DNA of 10,883 bases from NCBI GenBank assembly GCA_017437205.1, contig JAFSBP010000348.1, forward strand, positions 1 to 10,883. Reading direction: 5' to 3'. The notes beneath the pieces were generated by a model. That model saw only the letters and a list, made by a program, of their open reading frames with translations. It made no database searches and was not told the DNA's origin. Made by a program: the position numbers and the translations under genes. Below, piece by piece: positions 1 to 8,360 of the stretch. This DNA is from Lachnospiraceae bacterium. Its GTDB lineage: Bacteria; Bacillota; Clostridia; Lachnospirales; Lachnospiraceae. How positions within the stretch are numbered: position 1 is the stretch's first letter; every line of letters begins with the position of its first letter.

Positions 1-304
1 AAATATCCCTACGCCCGGCGTTCCCGAGTCCTTCAAGGTACTTCTGAAGGAGCTCCAGTCTCTCGGTTTGGATGTGAAGCTGCTTGCTGAGGATCCCGAG
101 GGCGAGGACGGATACAGAGAGGTTGAGGTGAGCGAGTCTTCCGACTACGGCAATACCGATATCAACGCTCTGTTGAACAGCGACAAGACCTACAATAACT
201 ACGAGGAATCTTACGGTGCCTTGGGTTATCAGGAGCAGATCTTTGAGGGTGAGGAACTGGTTTCTGTCGGCGGGAACTCAGTTGAGTCCGACGACGAAGA
301 ATAA
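1..304 (+). CDS. rpoB: RNA polymerase beta subunit, C-terminal end (partial)
   Basis: This is the last 100 codons of the RNA polymerase beta subunit; the gene begins before the window and the reading frame enters at base 2. The first residues read [20 protein letters not shown], the conserved C-terminal clamp-anchoring segment of bacterial RpoB that packs against RpoC. After it comes a roughly 65-residue tail rich in Asp, Glu, Ser and Asn that ends SVESDDEE, longer and more acidic than the minimal RpoB end and common in Clostridia. The gene stops with TAA directly followed by an in-frame TAG (302-307), a tandem stop. rpoC starts 18 bases later, so the two are certainly co-transcribed. Identity is secure from the conserved segment and from the neighbour. 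Confidence 0.97.
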   Translation, partial: NIPTPGVPESFKVLLKELQSLGLDVKLLAEDPEGEDGYREVEVSESSDYGNTDINALLNSDKTYNNYEESYGALGYQEQIFEGEELVSVGGNSVESDDEE

Positions 305-322
305 TAGAAGGGAGTATCACTT

Positions 323-3300
323 ATGCCTGAAATGACAAACGAAACCTATCAGCCGTTAGAATTTGACGCGATCAAAATCGGGCTGGCATCTCCGGAGAAG
401 ATTCTGGAGTGGTCCAGAGGCGAGGTGAAGAAGCCTGAGACCATCAATTACCGTACACTGAAGCCGGAGCGCGATGGTCTGTATTGCGAGCGTATTTTCG
501 GACCGCAGAAGGACTGGGAGTGCCACTGCGGTAAGTATAAAAAAATCCGTTATAAGGGTGTTATCTGTGACCGTTGCGGCGTTGAGGTGACGAAAGCTGC
601 TGTGCGCCGTGAGCGTATGGGCCATGTTGCATTGGCTGCACCCGTATCCCATATCTGGTACTTTAAGGGTATCCCCAGCCGTATGGGACTGATTTTGGGA
701 CTGTCTCCCCGTGCATTGGAGAAGGTTCTGTACTTTGCATCTTATATTGTGCTGGATGCCGGCGACACAGGACTTCAGTATAAGCAGGTACTGACTGAGA
801 AGGAGTACCGCGATGCCTATGACAAGTATGGAAAGACCTTCCGTGTGGGCATGGGTGCTGAGGCTATCCAGGAACTTTTGAAAGCGATCGATCTGGAGAA
901 GGAGTCCGCTGCGCTTCGCAAGGAGCTTGAGGATGCTTCCGGTCAGAAGCGTGCAAAGGTCATCAAGCAGTTGGAGGTTGTGGAGGCATTCCGTGCTTCC
1001 GGTAACCGCCCTGAGTGGATGATCATGGATGTGATCCCGGTTATTCCTCCGGATCTGCGTCCGATGGTACAGCTTGACGGTGGACGTTTTGCTACCTCCG
1101 ATATGAACGATCTGTACCGCCGTATTATCAACCGCAATAACCGTCTGGCGAGACTGCTGGAATTGGGCGCTCCGGACATCATCGTCCGCAACGAGAAGCG
1201 TATGCTCCAGGAAGCAGTTGATGCTCTGATTGATAATGGCCGCCGTGGACGTCCCGTTACCGGTCCCGGAAACCGCCCGTTAAAGTCCCTTTCTGACATG
1301 CTGAAAGGTAAGCAGGGACGTTTCCGTCAGAACCTGTTGGGTAAGCGTGTAGACTACTCCGGACGTTCTGTTATCGTGGTTGGTCCCGAACTTAAGATTT
1401 ATCAGTGCGGTCTGCCTAAGGAGATGGCAATCGAGCTGTTCAAGCCTTTCGTTATGAAAGAGCTGGTGGCAAATGGAAGTGCACACAATATTAAGAGCGC
1501 GAAGAAGATGGTTGAGCGTCTGCAGACTGAGGTTTGGGACGTGCTTGAGGAAGTAATCAAGGAGCATCCGGTTATGTTGAACCGTGCACCTACACTTCAC
1601 CGTCTGGGTATCCAGGCGTTCGAGCCTATCCTGGTAGAGGGTAAGGCGATCAAGCTTCATCCGTTGGTATGTACTGCGTTCAACGCCGACTTTGACGGTG
1701 ACCAGATGGCGGTTCATCTTCCGCTGTCTGTTGAGGCACAGGCAGAGTGCCGCTTCATGCTGCTCTCCCCGAACAACCTGTTGAAGCCTTCTGACGGTGG
1801 TCCCGTGGCTGTTCCTTCCCAGGATATGGTTCTCGGTATCTACTATCTGACCCAGGAGCGTCCCGGCGCGAAGGGTGAGGGTATGGTATTCCGCAGCATA
1901 AATGAGGCGATTCTCGCTTATGATAACGGTGCCGCAACTCTGCACTCCAAGGTTAAGGTAAAGGTAGCAGAGGATCCCGAGACTCATCGCGCAGTGATTG
2001 TAGAGTCCACCATTGGCCGCTTTATCTTTAATGAAATTATTCCTCAGGATCTCGGTTTTGTTGACCGAAACGATCCTGCAACTAAATATAATCTCGAAGT
2101 TGACTTCCACGTTGGCAAGAAGGGTCTGAAGAAGATTCTGGAGAAGGTCATCGATGTTCATGGTGCGACTGCAACCGCAGAGACCTTGGATGCAATCAAG
2201 GCGATCGGTTACAAGTATTCTACCCGTGCGGCTATGACCGTATCCGTATCCGATATGACCGTGCCTGCAAAGAAGAAAGAGATGATTGAGAACGCACAGG
2301 CTCAGGTAGACCGCATTGCGAAGAACTTCCGTCGCGGTTTGCTCACTGAGGAGGAGCGTTACCGTGCAGTAATCGAAACATGGAAAGAGACCGATGATGA
2401 GCTGACCAAGGAGCTGCTCGGCGGACTGGATAAGTACAACAACATCTATATGATGGCTGACTCCGGTGCTCGTGGTTCCGATAAGCAGATCAAGCAGCTT
2501 GCAGGTATGCGTGGTCTGATGGCAGATACCACCGGTAAGACCATCGAGCTGCCCATTAAGTCCAACTTCCGTGAAGGTCTGGACGTACTGGAGTACTTCA
2601 TTTCCGCTCACGGTGCTCGTAAGGGTCTGTCCGATACCGCACTTCGTACCGCAGACTCCGGTTATCTGACCAGACGTCTGGTAGACGTATCTCAGGATCT
2701 GATTATCCGTGAGGTTGACTGCTGTGAAGGCAAGGAACCTCCGTTCATGGAGATTAAGGCATTCACCGACGGCAAGGAGACCATCGAGAGTCTGGCAGAG
2801 CGTCTGACTGGTCGATTTATCGCAGAGACCGTTGTAGATCCCGCAACCGGCGAAGTGATTGTGAACCAAAACGAGATGTGTACTTCCAAATCTGCGGCTA
2901 AGGTCGTTAAGGCACTGGAAGCAGAGGGAAGAAATTCTGTTAAGATCCGTAACGTATTGTCCTGTCGTTCCCATAAGGGCGTGTGTGCAAGATGCTACGG
3001 TGCAAATATGGCTACCGGCCAGCCTGTACAGGTTGGTGAGGCTGTCGGTATTATCGCTGCACAGTCCATCGGTGAACCCGGTACCCAGCTGACCATGAGA
3101 ACCTTCCATACCGGTGGTGTGGCAGGTGACGATATTACCCAGGGTCTTCCCCGTGTCGAGGAGCTTTTCGAGGCAAGAAAGCCGAAGGGACTTGCGATCA
3201 TCGCAGAGTTTGGCGGCATTGCCCAGATCCGCGATACGAAGAAGAAGCGCGAGGTAGTAGTAACCAATCCGGAGACCGGAGAGCAGAAGGCTTACCTGAT

Positions 3301-4105
3301 TCCTTACGGTTCCCGTATCAAGATTATGGATGGCGTTACCCTTGAGGCCGGCGACGAGCTGACTGAGGGTAGTGTAAATCCTCATGATATTCTGAAGATC
3401 AAGGGCGTTCGTGCTGTACAGGATTACATGCTGCAGGAAGTTCAGCGCGTATACCGTCTGCAGGGTGTAGATATCAACGATAAGCATATCGAGGTTATCG
3501 TTCGCCAGATGCTGAAGAAGATCAAGATTGAGGAGAGTGGAGACAGCGGTGTTCTACCCGGTGTTTCTATGGATGTTTTGGATTACCAGGATATGAATGA
3601 TAAGCTGATCGCTGAGGGCAAGAAGCCTGCAGACGGTAAGCAGATCATGCTTGGTATCACCAAGGCTTCCCTGGCAACCAACTCCTTCCTTTCCGCAGCA
3701 TCCTTCCAGGAGACCACCAAGGTTCTGACTGAGGCGGCAATCAACGGACGTATCGACCCTCTGATCGGTTTGAAGGAGAATGTACTGATCGGTAAGCTGA
3801 TTCCTGCGGGAACCGGTATCAAGACCTATCAAAATGTTAATCTGAACACTGACGCTGAGGCGGCAAAGCATGCTGAGGAAGTGAGACGCCAGGAAGAGGA
3901 AGAAAAGCGTAAGCGCGATGAGCAGACCCATGTAAATATTCCACTTCCCGAGCCGGAGATGGACGACTACACTATCGATGAGGATGAGCCGGATGACGAC
4001 GAGTTCGAGATGGAGTACGAAGATGGTGATGTAACCGATACATTTGAAGAATTTATCGGGGACGACGCTGATGATGCCGGCGAAGGTTTAGATGAAGAAC
4101 GATGA
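323..4105 (+). CDS. rpoC: DNA-directed RNA polymerase subunit beta'
   Basis: This is the catalytic beta' subunit of RNA polymerase, 1260 residues. A GGGAG ribosome site at 310-314 lies 8 bases before the ATG. Visible in order: the N-terminal zinc site (Cys67, Cys69, Cys82, Cys85); the active-site loop [13 protein letters not shown] with Mg-binding Asp456, Asp458 and Asp460; the second zinc site (Cys801 or Cys800, Cys881, Cys888, Cys891); and the bridge-helix/trigger-loop region from about residue 905, including [18 protein letters not shown] with His929. The trigger loop is uninterrupted, so the large insertion of gamma-proteobacterial RpoC is absent, as in Firmicutes. Length exceeds the roughly 1200 residues usual in Bacillus because of a C-terminal extension: a charged stretch near 1185-1201, then an acidic tail with 28 Asp/Glu in the last 51 residues. 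A strong terminator ends the operon just after the gene. Confidence 0.99.
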   Translation: MPEMTNETYQPLEFDAIKIGLASPEKILEWSRGEVKKPETINYRTLKPERDGLYCERIFGPQKDWECHCGKYKKIRYKGVICDRCGVEVTKAAVRRERMGHVALAAPVSHIWYFKGIPSRMGLILGLSPRALEKVLYFASYIVLDAGDTGLQYKQVLTEKEYRDAYDKYGKTFRVGMGAEAIQELLKAIDLEKESAALRKELEDASGQKRAKVIKQLEVVEAFRASGNRPEWMIMDVIPVIPPDLRPMVQLDGGRFATSDMNDLYRRIINRNNRLARLLELGAPDIIVRNEKRMLQEAVDALIDNGRRGRPVTGPGNRPLKSLSDMLKGKQGRFRQNLLGKRVDYSGRSVIVVGPELKIYQCGLPKEMAIELFKPFVMKELVANGSAHNIKSAKKMVERLQTEVWDVLEEVIKEHPVMLNRAPTLHRLGIQAFEPILVEGKAIKLHPLVCTAFNADFDGDQMAVHLPLSVEAQAECRFMLLSPNNLLKPSDGGPVAVPSQDMVLGIYYLTQERPGAKGEGMVFRSINEAILAYDNGAATLHSKVKVKVAEDPETHRAVIVESTIGRFIFNEIIPQDLGFVDRNDPATKYNLEVDFHVGKKGLKKILEKVIDVHGATATAETLDAIKAIGYKYSTRAAMTVSVSDMTVPAKKKEMIENAQAQVDRIAKNFRRGLLTEEERYRAVIETWKETDDELTKELLGGLDKYNNIYMMADSGARGSDKQIKQLAGMRGLMADTTGKTIELPIKSNFREGLDVLEYFISAHGARKGLSDTALRTADSGYLTRRLVDVSQDLIIREVDCCEGKEPPFMEIKAFTDGKETIESLAERLTGRFIAETVVDPATGEVIVNQNEMCTSKSAAKVVKALEAEGRNSVKIRNVLSCRSHKGVCARCYGANMATGQPVQVGEAVGIIAAQSIGEPGTQLTMRTFHTGGVAGDDITQGLPRVEELFEARKPKGLAIIAEFGGIAQIRDTKKKREVVVTNPETGEQKAYLIPYGSRIKIMDGVTLEAGDELTEGSVNPHDILKIKGVRAVQDYMLQEVQRVYRLQGVDINDKHIEVIVRQMLKKIKIEESGDSGVLPGVSMDVLDYQDMNDKLIAEGKKPADGKQIMLGITKASLATNSFLSAASFQETTKVLTEAAINGRIDPLIGLKENVLIGKLIPAGTGIKTYQNVNLNTDAEAAKHAEEVRRQEEEEKRKRDEQTHVNIPLPEPEMDDYTIDEDEPDDDEFEMEYEDGDVTDTFEEFIGDDADDAGEGLDEER

Positions 4106-4116
4106 ATAAGTAAATT

Positions 4117-4152
4117 GGATACCCGTCGGATGTGATCTGGCGGGTATTCTTT
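4117..4152 (+). terminator. intrinsic terminator of the rpoBC operon
   Basis: A 12-pair stem (4119-4130 with 4136-4147, arms starting ATACCCG and ending CGGGTAT, with two G-T pairs) closes a 5-base loop. It can be extended by two further pairs outward and is followed by the short pyrimidine run TCTTTC. It starts 13 bases after the rpoC stop. A second small hairpin, TTCGC paired with GCGAA, lies directly downstream at 4151-4166. The T-tract is modest, so some readthrough into the methyltransferase gene is possible. Confidence 0.85.
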
Positions 4153-4220
4153 CGCTGGAGTGCGAAGCACGGAGCAATCAGTTTTCATACTCACAATACA
4201 CTAAATTCAGGAGAAAAATC

Positions 4221-5084
4221 ATGTGGATCGCTGAAAATTGGAAAGATTATGAAGTCATTGACTGTACCGATGGTGAGAAACTGGAGCGGTGGGGAGATTA
4301 CCTGCTGGTCAGACCGGATCCTCAGGTGATCTGGACCACCCCAAAGAAACATAGAGGCTGGAAGAAAATGAACGGACACTATCATCGCAGCACGAAGGGC
4401 GGCGGTGAGTGGGAATTCTTTGATTTGCCTGAACAGTGGAGTATTTCCTACGGAAAGCTGACCTTTAATCTGAAACCCTTCAGTTTTAAACATACCGGCC
4501 TGTTTCCTGAGCAGGCTGCGAACTGGGATTGGTTTTCCAAACTGATCCGCGAGAGCGGGCGTTCTATCAAAGTGTTGAATTTGTTTGCTTACACCGGCGG
4601 AGCTACATTAGCGGCAGCCGCGGCGGGAGCGAGTGTGACCCACGTGGACGCATCCAAGGGAATGGTTGGCTGGGCAAAAGAGAATGCTGTGTCAAGCGGT
4701 CTTGGTGATGCTCCGATCCGTTGGATTGTGGATGACTGCGTGAAGTTTGTGGAGCGCGAGATCCGTCGCGGAAATCGTTACGATGCGATTATCATGGATC
4801 CGCCCTCCTACGGCAGAGGTCCTAAAGGCGAGGTTTGGAAGATTGAGACCAGCATTTATCCGCTGGTCGAACTGTGCAGTCAGTTGATGTCTGACAACCC
4901 TCTGTTCTTCCTGATCAACTCCTACACCACCGGTCTGCAGCCGGCGGTGCTGAACTATATGATCTCTACGGCTGTTCTGCCGAAGACCGGCGGAAAGGTG
5001 ATGGCGGACGAGATTGGTCTACCTGTGTCCGGAAATGGGTTGGTGTTGCCGTGCGGGGCGTCGGGAAGACTGGAATGTAAGTGA
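4221..5084 (+). CDS. class I SAM-dependent methyltransferase, RlmI/RlmK-like
   Basis: This is a probable RNA methyltransferase of the Methyltrans_SAM family (the RlmI/YccW and RlmK group), 287 residues. The AdoMet-binding motif I reads VLNLFAYTGGATL (118-130), the acidic residue after strand 2 is Asp143 in HVDASKG, and motif IV is DPPSYGRG (193-200). The end carries LPCGASGRLE, a recognisable family signature. No N-terminal PUA RNA-binding domain is visible; the first 100 residues form an aromatic-rich segment instead. Where RlmI has a catalytic Cys, this protein reads LINSYTTG (231-238) without Cys, so cytosine-C5 methylation is not supported and the substrate is unknown. An AGGAG site at 4209-4213 fixes the ATG start. 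The gene stands alone between two terminators. I saw no convincing promoter in the 70 bases upstream, so it may depend partly on readthrough from rpoC. Confidence 0.85.
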   Translation: MWIAENWKDYEVIDCTDGEKLERWGDYLLVRPDPQVIWTTPKKHRGWKKMNGHYHRSTKGGGEWEFFDLPEQWSISYGKLTFNLKPFSFKHTGLFPEQAANWDWFSKLIRESGRSIKVLNLFAYTGGATLAAAAAGASVTHVDASKGMVGWAKENAVSSGLGDAPIRWIVDDCVKFVEREIRRGNRYDAIIMDPPSYGRGPKGEVWKIETSIYPLVELCSQLMSDNPLFFLINSYTTGLQPAVLNYMISTAVLPKTGGKVMADEIGLPVSGNGLVLPCGASGRLECK

Positions 5085-5088
5085 TAAT

Positions 5089-5130
5089 GAATGCAGATTG
5101 GAAAAAGTTTCCGGTCTGCATTTTTTTCTT
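5089..5130 (+). terminator. intrinsic terminator after the methyltransferase gene
   Basis: A 14-pair stem (5091-5104 with 5108-5121; left arm ATGCAGATTGGAAA, right arm TTTCCGGTCTGCAT, two wobble pairs) closes a 3-base loop. It is followed by an almost pure T run (TTTTTTCTT). It begins 6 bases after the stop codon and is the strongest terminator in the window. Its T-tract overlaps the -35 box of the next promoter. Confidence 0.95.
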
Positions 5131-5157
5131 GACAAATCATTCTACATCGTGTAGAAT
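5129..5157 (+). promoter_or_regulatory. sigma-A promoter of the blaI-M56 operon
   Basis: The -35 box TTGACA (5129-5134) is a perfect consensus. A 17-base spacer separates it from the -10 box TAGAAT (5152-5157), five of six consensus bases. Transcription should start near 5164. The first operator covers the spacer and the -10 box; the second lies at the start site, so bound repressor would exclude RNA polymerase. Confidence 0.85.
5139..5157 (+). promoter_or_regulatory. BlaI-type operator 1
   Basis: A perfect inverted repeat, ATTCTACA - TCG - TGTAGAAT, has 8-base arms. The core TACA...TGTA is the half-site pair of BlaI/MecI/CopY repressors, although staphylococcal sites have a 2-base rather than 3-base centre. 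It overlaps the -10 box of the promoter in front of a blaI homologue, which implies autoregulation. Confidence 0.85.
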
Positions 5158-5164
5158 AAAATGG

Positions 5165-5179
5165 TCTACATAGTGTAGA
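5165..5179 (+). promoter_or_regulatory. BlaI-type operator 2
   Basis: A perfect inverted repeat, TCTACA - TAG - TGTAGA, lies 24 bp centre to centre downstream of operator 1. The two sites share TCTACATnGTGTAGAATAA, including the non-palindromic right flank, so operator 2 looks like a duplicate of operator 1. It covers the predicted start site. Confidence 0.82.
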
Positions 5180-5202
5180 ATAACCACAAAGGGGGAAAAG
5201 AT

Positions 5203-5565
5203 ATGAGTGATTATCAAATGGGACCGATTGAGTCCAGATTTGCAGATTTGATCTGGGAGAATGAACCGATTACTTCTACAGAACTGGCGAAGCGCGGGGA
5301 GGAATTGTTCCTTTGGAAAAAATCCACCACCTACACGGTATTGAAGCGCCTTTGCGATAAGGGAATATTTCAGAATCAAAAAGGCACTGTGACTTCGCTG
5401 ATTTCCAGGGAGGAACTGTATTCGGTGCAGAGTGAGCGGTTTGTGGAGGAGAATTTTAATGGTTCCCTGCCGGCGTTTATCGCGGCTTTTACCGCAAAAA
5501 GGGCACTCACACCGAATGAGGTGGCGGAACTTCGCCGTATGGTGGATGAGTACGGGGAGGGATAA
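5203..5565 (+). CDS. blaI: BlaI/MecI/CopY family transcriptional repressor
   Basis: This 120-residue winged-helix repressor has the family length. The N-terminal DNA-binding domain (about 1-75) contains the helix-turn-helix with the recognition segment WKKSTTYTVLKRLCDKG (38-54) and the wing around residues 56-70. The C-terminal dimerisation part (80-118) includes FNGSLPAFIAAF, where family members are cleaved on induction. A strong AAAGGGGG site precedes the ATG. Two operators lie in its own promoter and the membrane protease gene starts 2 bases after its stop, so this is the classic repressor/sensor pair. Family members dimerise on TACA-n-TGTA sites and are inactivated after signalling by the M56 partner. 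The gene name marks the family only; no beta-lactamase gene is nearby. Confidence 0.93.
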   Translation: MSDYQMGPIESRFADLIWENEPITSTELAKRGEELFLWKKSTTYTVLKRLCDKGIFQNQKGTVTSLISREELYSVQSERFVEENFNGSLPAFIAAFTAKRALTPNEVAELRRMVDEYGEG

Positions 5566-5567
5566 AG

Positions 5568-7376
5568 ATGAGTGAACTGTTTTTGAGATTATTGAACATG
5601 AGTATCAATGCCGGATGGCTGGTGCTTGTGGTTCTGTTAGCACGGCAGCTGCTTAAGCATGTGCCGAAGGCGATTCATGTGGGACTGTGGGCGTTGGTAG
5701 GTATCCGCCTGCTTCTTCCGGTTTCCTTTGAAAGTGTATTGAGTCTTCTGCCCAGTGCACAGACGGTGCCGACGGATATTTTATACACGGAATCACCGAA
5801 GATTGAGAGTGGCGTTCCCGTCATCAATGAAGTGATCAATCCCGTGATCGACGGTGCATTTGCACCTGTAGCGGGGGACAGCGTGAACCCGATGCAGACA
5901 TTCACTGGGATTGCGGCGAATGTTTGGGTGGTGGGCATGGTCTTGATGATGATCTATGCCTTTATGAGTTACCTGACTCTTTGGCAGAAAGTGAGAGAGG
6001 CAGTGCCGGAGACAGACGGATCCTCATCTCTCGGAAGGGGAAAAATTCGATATTCTGACCTCATTTCTACACCGTTTATTTTAGGGATAATAAGACCTCG
6101 GATATATCTGCCGCTGTCGCTTTCCGGGGAAGATAAGGTGTATGTGATTGCTCACGAGAACGTGCATCTTAAGCGCCGTGACCATTGGTGGAAGCCTTTA
6201 GGGTACTTGCTATTGTCAGTTTACTGGTTTAATCCGTTGCTTTGGGTGGCGTACATCCTGCTTTGCCGTGATATCGAACTGGCATGTGACGAGAAAGTGA
6301 TCCGAGAGATGGATGTGCAGGAGAGAAAAGCATATTCTAATGCGTTGATTAACAGCAGTGCGTCCCGCAGACTGATTACAGCCTGTCCTCTTGCATTTGG
6401 GGAGGTGGGCGTGAAAGAACGAATTAAATCGGTACTGCACTACAAAAAGCCTCAGCTCTGGATCATTGTCGTTGGCGTGGTGACGTGTATTGCAGTCGCA
6501 GTGTGTTTTCTTTCTGATCCGCCGGGCGGTGGTCGGGAACAGACACAAACTGATGCATTCGGTGCGACAGAAATCCCTACCGTACCGGTAAGATATGTGT
6601 TCAAGGATTCGGTGGACCCGTTGCCTCCGGACATCTTGCTGAATTATCACGAGCAGGGGAAATCGTTCGTGTTTATGTATTCAGGATACAGTAGCTATTT
6701 ACCTTTTGGTACATATGAGGTTGTGGATGATGACTTGATTCTTCGCACTGAAGATCAAACATATACCTATGTGTTCAAAATCGTGAAAAAAGGTCTGATT
6801 TTTGATGCATCCCGTTCGTCAAAAATCCCTTCCTACCGGTATTCTAGTGATTCCTACGAGACGGAATGTCCCGTACCTGACGGAGCATTTTTTGAGCGGG
6901 AGTTAATTCCGTTGCCGGACGCGGAAGAGGAGATGAGAAAGCCGCCTGCACTCAATTTGTATGGATGGCGGATCAAGCATAAGGCGACGATGGGTGGTTC
7001 TTACTCATGGAATTACATGGATGAGTCAGGGCTAAGGCACAGTATCAATGCCGACGGAAATACGATTCTCCATGATGCTGAGAAGATGATTGACATTTGG
7101 CGGGACCCGAAGGAATTCGCGCTGTCTTCTGCGGATGTGTTTACGGTGAAGCTTTCCTTTGATGTTCTCCCCGACAAGGTGAAAGTGTTAGCCTGGAGAT
7201 ACGAGGGAGAGAAAGCGGTAAGTGAGGAAATCACTCTCACAGATATGTCCTTCCGCATGGATTTTGGAGTGGAAGTTTACGAAGTGATTGCAAAATGGGA
7301 CACTTCTTGGTATTATAGTGGGGAGGTACATTACGGATTTCGTTTTCCTACACCGTTCGTAGTGCCGAATTCTTGA
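5568..7376 (+). CDS. BlaR1-like M56 family membrane metallopeptidase/sensor
   Basis: This 602-residue integral-membrane sensor protease is the expected signalling partner of the adjacent BlaI. Hydrophobic segments lie near 13-30, 36-51, 115-136, 209-230 and 297-315. The zinc-protease motif HENVH (196-200; His196, Glu197, His200) and the third ligand Glu237 in CRDIELACDEKV are intact, so it should be active on the cytoplasmic side. From about 316 to the end is a roughly 285-residue extracytoplasmic domain that shows none of the SxxK, SxN or KTG motifs of the BlaR1 penicillin-binding sensor. It instead has a Tyr/Asp-rich beta segment (about 368-425, with GTYEVVDDDLILRTED) and a second domain (about 456-595, with SYSWNYMDESG), a layout I associate with clostridial M56 proteins. 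The signal sensed is unknown. The GGGGAGGG site lies at the 3' end of blaI, so translation is coupled. Confidence 0.9.
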   Translation: MSELFLRLLNMSINAGWLVLVVLLARQLLKHVPKAIHVGLWALVGIRLLLPVSFESVLSLLPSAQTVPTDILYTESPKIESGVPVINEVINPVIDGAFAPVAGDSVNPMQTFTGIAANVWVVGMVLMMIYAFMSYLTLWQKVREAVPETDGSSSLGRGKIRYSDLISTPFILGIIRPRIYLPLSLSGEDKVYVIAHENVHLKRRDHWWKPLGYLLLSVYWFNPLLWVAYILLCRDIELACDEKVIREMDVQERKAYSNALINSSASRRLITACPLAFGEVGVKERIKSVLHYKKPQLWIIVVGVVTCIAVAVCFLSDPPGGGREQTQTDAFGATEIPTVPVRYVFKDSVDPLPPDILLNYHEQGKSFVFMYSGYSSYLPFGTYEVVDDDLILRTEDQTYTYVFKIVKKGLIFDASRSSKIPSYRYSSDSYETECPVPDGAFFERELIPLPDAEEEMRKPPALNLYGWRIKHKATMGGSYSWNYMDESGLRHSINADGNTILHDAEKMIDIWRDPKEFALSSADVFTVKLSFDVLPDKVKVLAWRYEGEKAVSEEITLTDMSFRMDFGVEVYEVIAKWDTSWYYSGEVHYGFRFPTPFVVPNS

Positions 7377-7385
7377 GTGATAACT

Positions 7386-7398
7386 GGAGATGACCATG
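7386..7398 (+). promoter_or_regulatory. ribosome binding site choosing the second of two ATGs
   Basis: GGAG at 7386-7389 abuts an ATG at 7390, too close to use, and lies 6 bases before an in-frame ATG at 7396. The second ATG is therefore the likely start of the homocysteine methyltransferase. Only 19 bases separate the M56 stop from it. Confidence 0.75.
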
Positions 7399-8265
7399 AC
7401 GAAACAGGAATTTGCCGCGCGGGCGGCAGAGAAAATATTGATATTAGATGGAGCTACCGGTTCCAATTTGACGAAGGCCGGGATGCCCAAAGGTGTCTGT
7501 ACCGAATTGTGGGCGCTGGAGCATCCGGAAGCAGTGATCGAATTACAGCGGCGATACATTGAGGCGGGCAGCGATATCATCTATGCTCCGACCTTTGGGG
7601 CGAATCGGGCCAGCCTGAAACGCTTCGGCTTGGAGGAGCGTCTTGCGGAGCTGAACCGCGAGTTGGTGCAGTTGTCCAAAACCGCAGCGCAAGGCAGGGT
7701 ATTGGTGGCCGGTGACATCACCACCATCGGCTATCCGGTGACAGAGGAGGGCGAGTTGTCCTATGAGAACCGTGTTGAGTTGTACTGCGAACAGATCAGC
7801 TGTCTTGCGGAGGCGGGCGTGGATCTTCTGGTGGGAGAGACGCTGCTGGGCGGTGATGAGGCGATGGCAATTTTAGATGCGGCGGCGATGGTCTGTGATC
7901 TGCCGGTGATGTGTACTCTTACCATCGAGAGCGACGGAAGCTGTTATTTCGGCGGAAATGTGATCGACATTGCGGCGAGTTTGGAGGAGATGGGTGCCGC
8001 TGCAGTGGGTATCAATTGTTCCTGCGGACCGGACCAGTTGGAGTGCATTGTGCGAAATTTGCGTGAGCGCGTGAACATTCCGGTGATCGTGAAGCCAAAC
8101 GCAGGCCTTCCTGTCATCAATGAAAAAGGCGAGGCAGTCTACCCCATGGAGCCGGAAGTGTTCGGGGAGCATATGAAAAAACTGGTGCAGCTTGGTGCCG
8201 GAATCGTGGGAGGATGCTGCGGAACGGACGAGCGGTTTATCCGGGAACTGCGGAAAATCGTTTAG
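7396..8265 (+). CDS. homocysteine S-methyltransferase domain protein
   Basis: This 289-residue protein corresponds to the N-terminal homocysteine-binding barrel of MetH and to BHMT/MmuM enzymes, which move a methyl group to the zinc-bound thiol of homocysteine to make methionine. It opens with ILDGATGSNL and contains YAPTFGANRASL. All three zinc cysteines are present: Cys208 in GINCSCGP, and Cys274 with Cys275 in GGCCGTD. The folate, cobalamin and reactivation domains of MetH are absent, so the methyl donor must come from elsewhere: a separate corrinoid or folate protein, or S-methylmethionine. There is no terminator or promoter between the M56 gene and this one, so it is probably transcribed from the BlaI-controlled promoter. 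That link is inference. Cytoplasmic enzyme. Confidence 0.88.
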   Translation: MTKQEFAARAAEKILILDGATGSNLTKAGMPKGVCTELWALEHPEAVIELQRRYIEAGSDIIYAPTFGANRASLKRFGLEERLAELNRELVQLSKTAAQGRVLVAGDITTIGYPVTEEGELSYENRVELYCEQISCLAEAGVDLLVGETLLGGDEAMAILDAAAMVCDLPVMCTLTIESDGSCYFGGNVIDIAASLEEMGAAAVGINCSCGPDQLECIVRNLRERVNIPVIVKPNAGLPVINEKGEAVYPMEPEVFGEHMKKLVQLGAGIVGGCCGTDERFIRELRKIV

Positions 8266-8293
8266 TCAAAATTTTTAAAAAATTTATTGCAAC
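8266..8293. other. AT-rich spacer after the methyltransferase
   Basis: A run of A and T tracts (8269-8288) follows the stop codon. The inverted repeat ATTGCAA (8286-8292) / TTGCAAT (8303-8309) brackets the predicted -35 box, but no T-run follows it, so it is not a convincing terminator. The AT tract could act as an upstream promoter element. Confidence 0.4.
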
Positions 8294-8322
8294 GCATATT
8301 TTTTGCAATGACAGCCATACTA
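8294..8322 (+). promoter_or_regulatory. sigma-G-like forespore promoter
   Basis: The -10 element CATACTA (8316-8322) matches the forespore sigma-G consensus CATnHTA at every position. GCATA (8294-8298) matches the -35 consensus GHATR, and the spacer between them is 17 bases. Transcription should begin near 8329-8331, about 30 bases before the start codon. This is an eye match to the Bacillus consensus; nothing resembling a sigma-A promoter competes with it. Confidence 0.65.
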
Positions 8323-8360
8323 ACTCCTGCAACACATTATTTTTTCAGGAGGGCCTTATC

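Noticed and set aside
1280..3487. 735-codon open frame on the minus strand opposite rpoC
   Set aside because: Product is low-complexity Leu/His/Cys-rich without domain features; it is a by-product of the biased codon use of the highly expressed rpoC, whose translation is fully conserved on the + strand.
4186..4202. CATACTC or TACACT as a promoter for the RlmI-like methyltransferase
   Set aside because: Each has mismatches in the -10 and no -35 partner at proper spacing.
7390..7395. ATG 7390 as the homocysteine methyltransferase start
   Set aside because: It touches the GGAG ribosome site with no spacer; ATG 7396 is correctly spaced.
8214..8360. Longer version of the small repeat protein starting inside the homocysteine methyltransferase gene
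   Set aside because: The AGGAGG site and sigma-G-like promoter are downstream of that start and point to ATG 8361.
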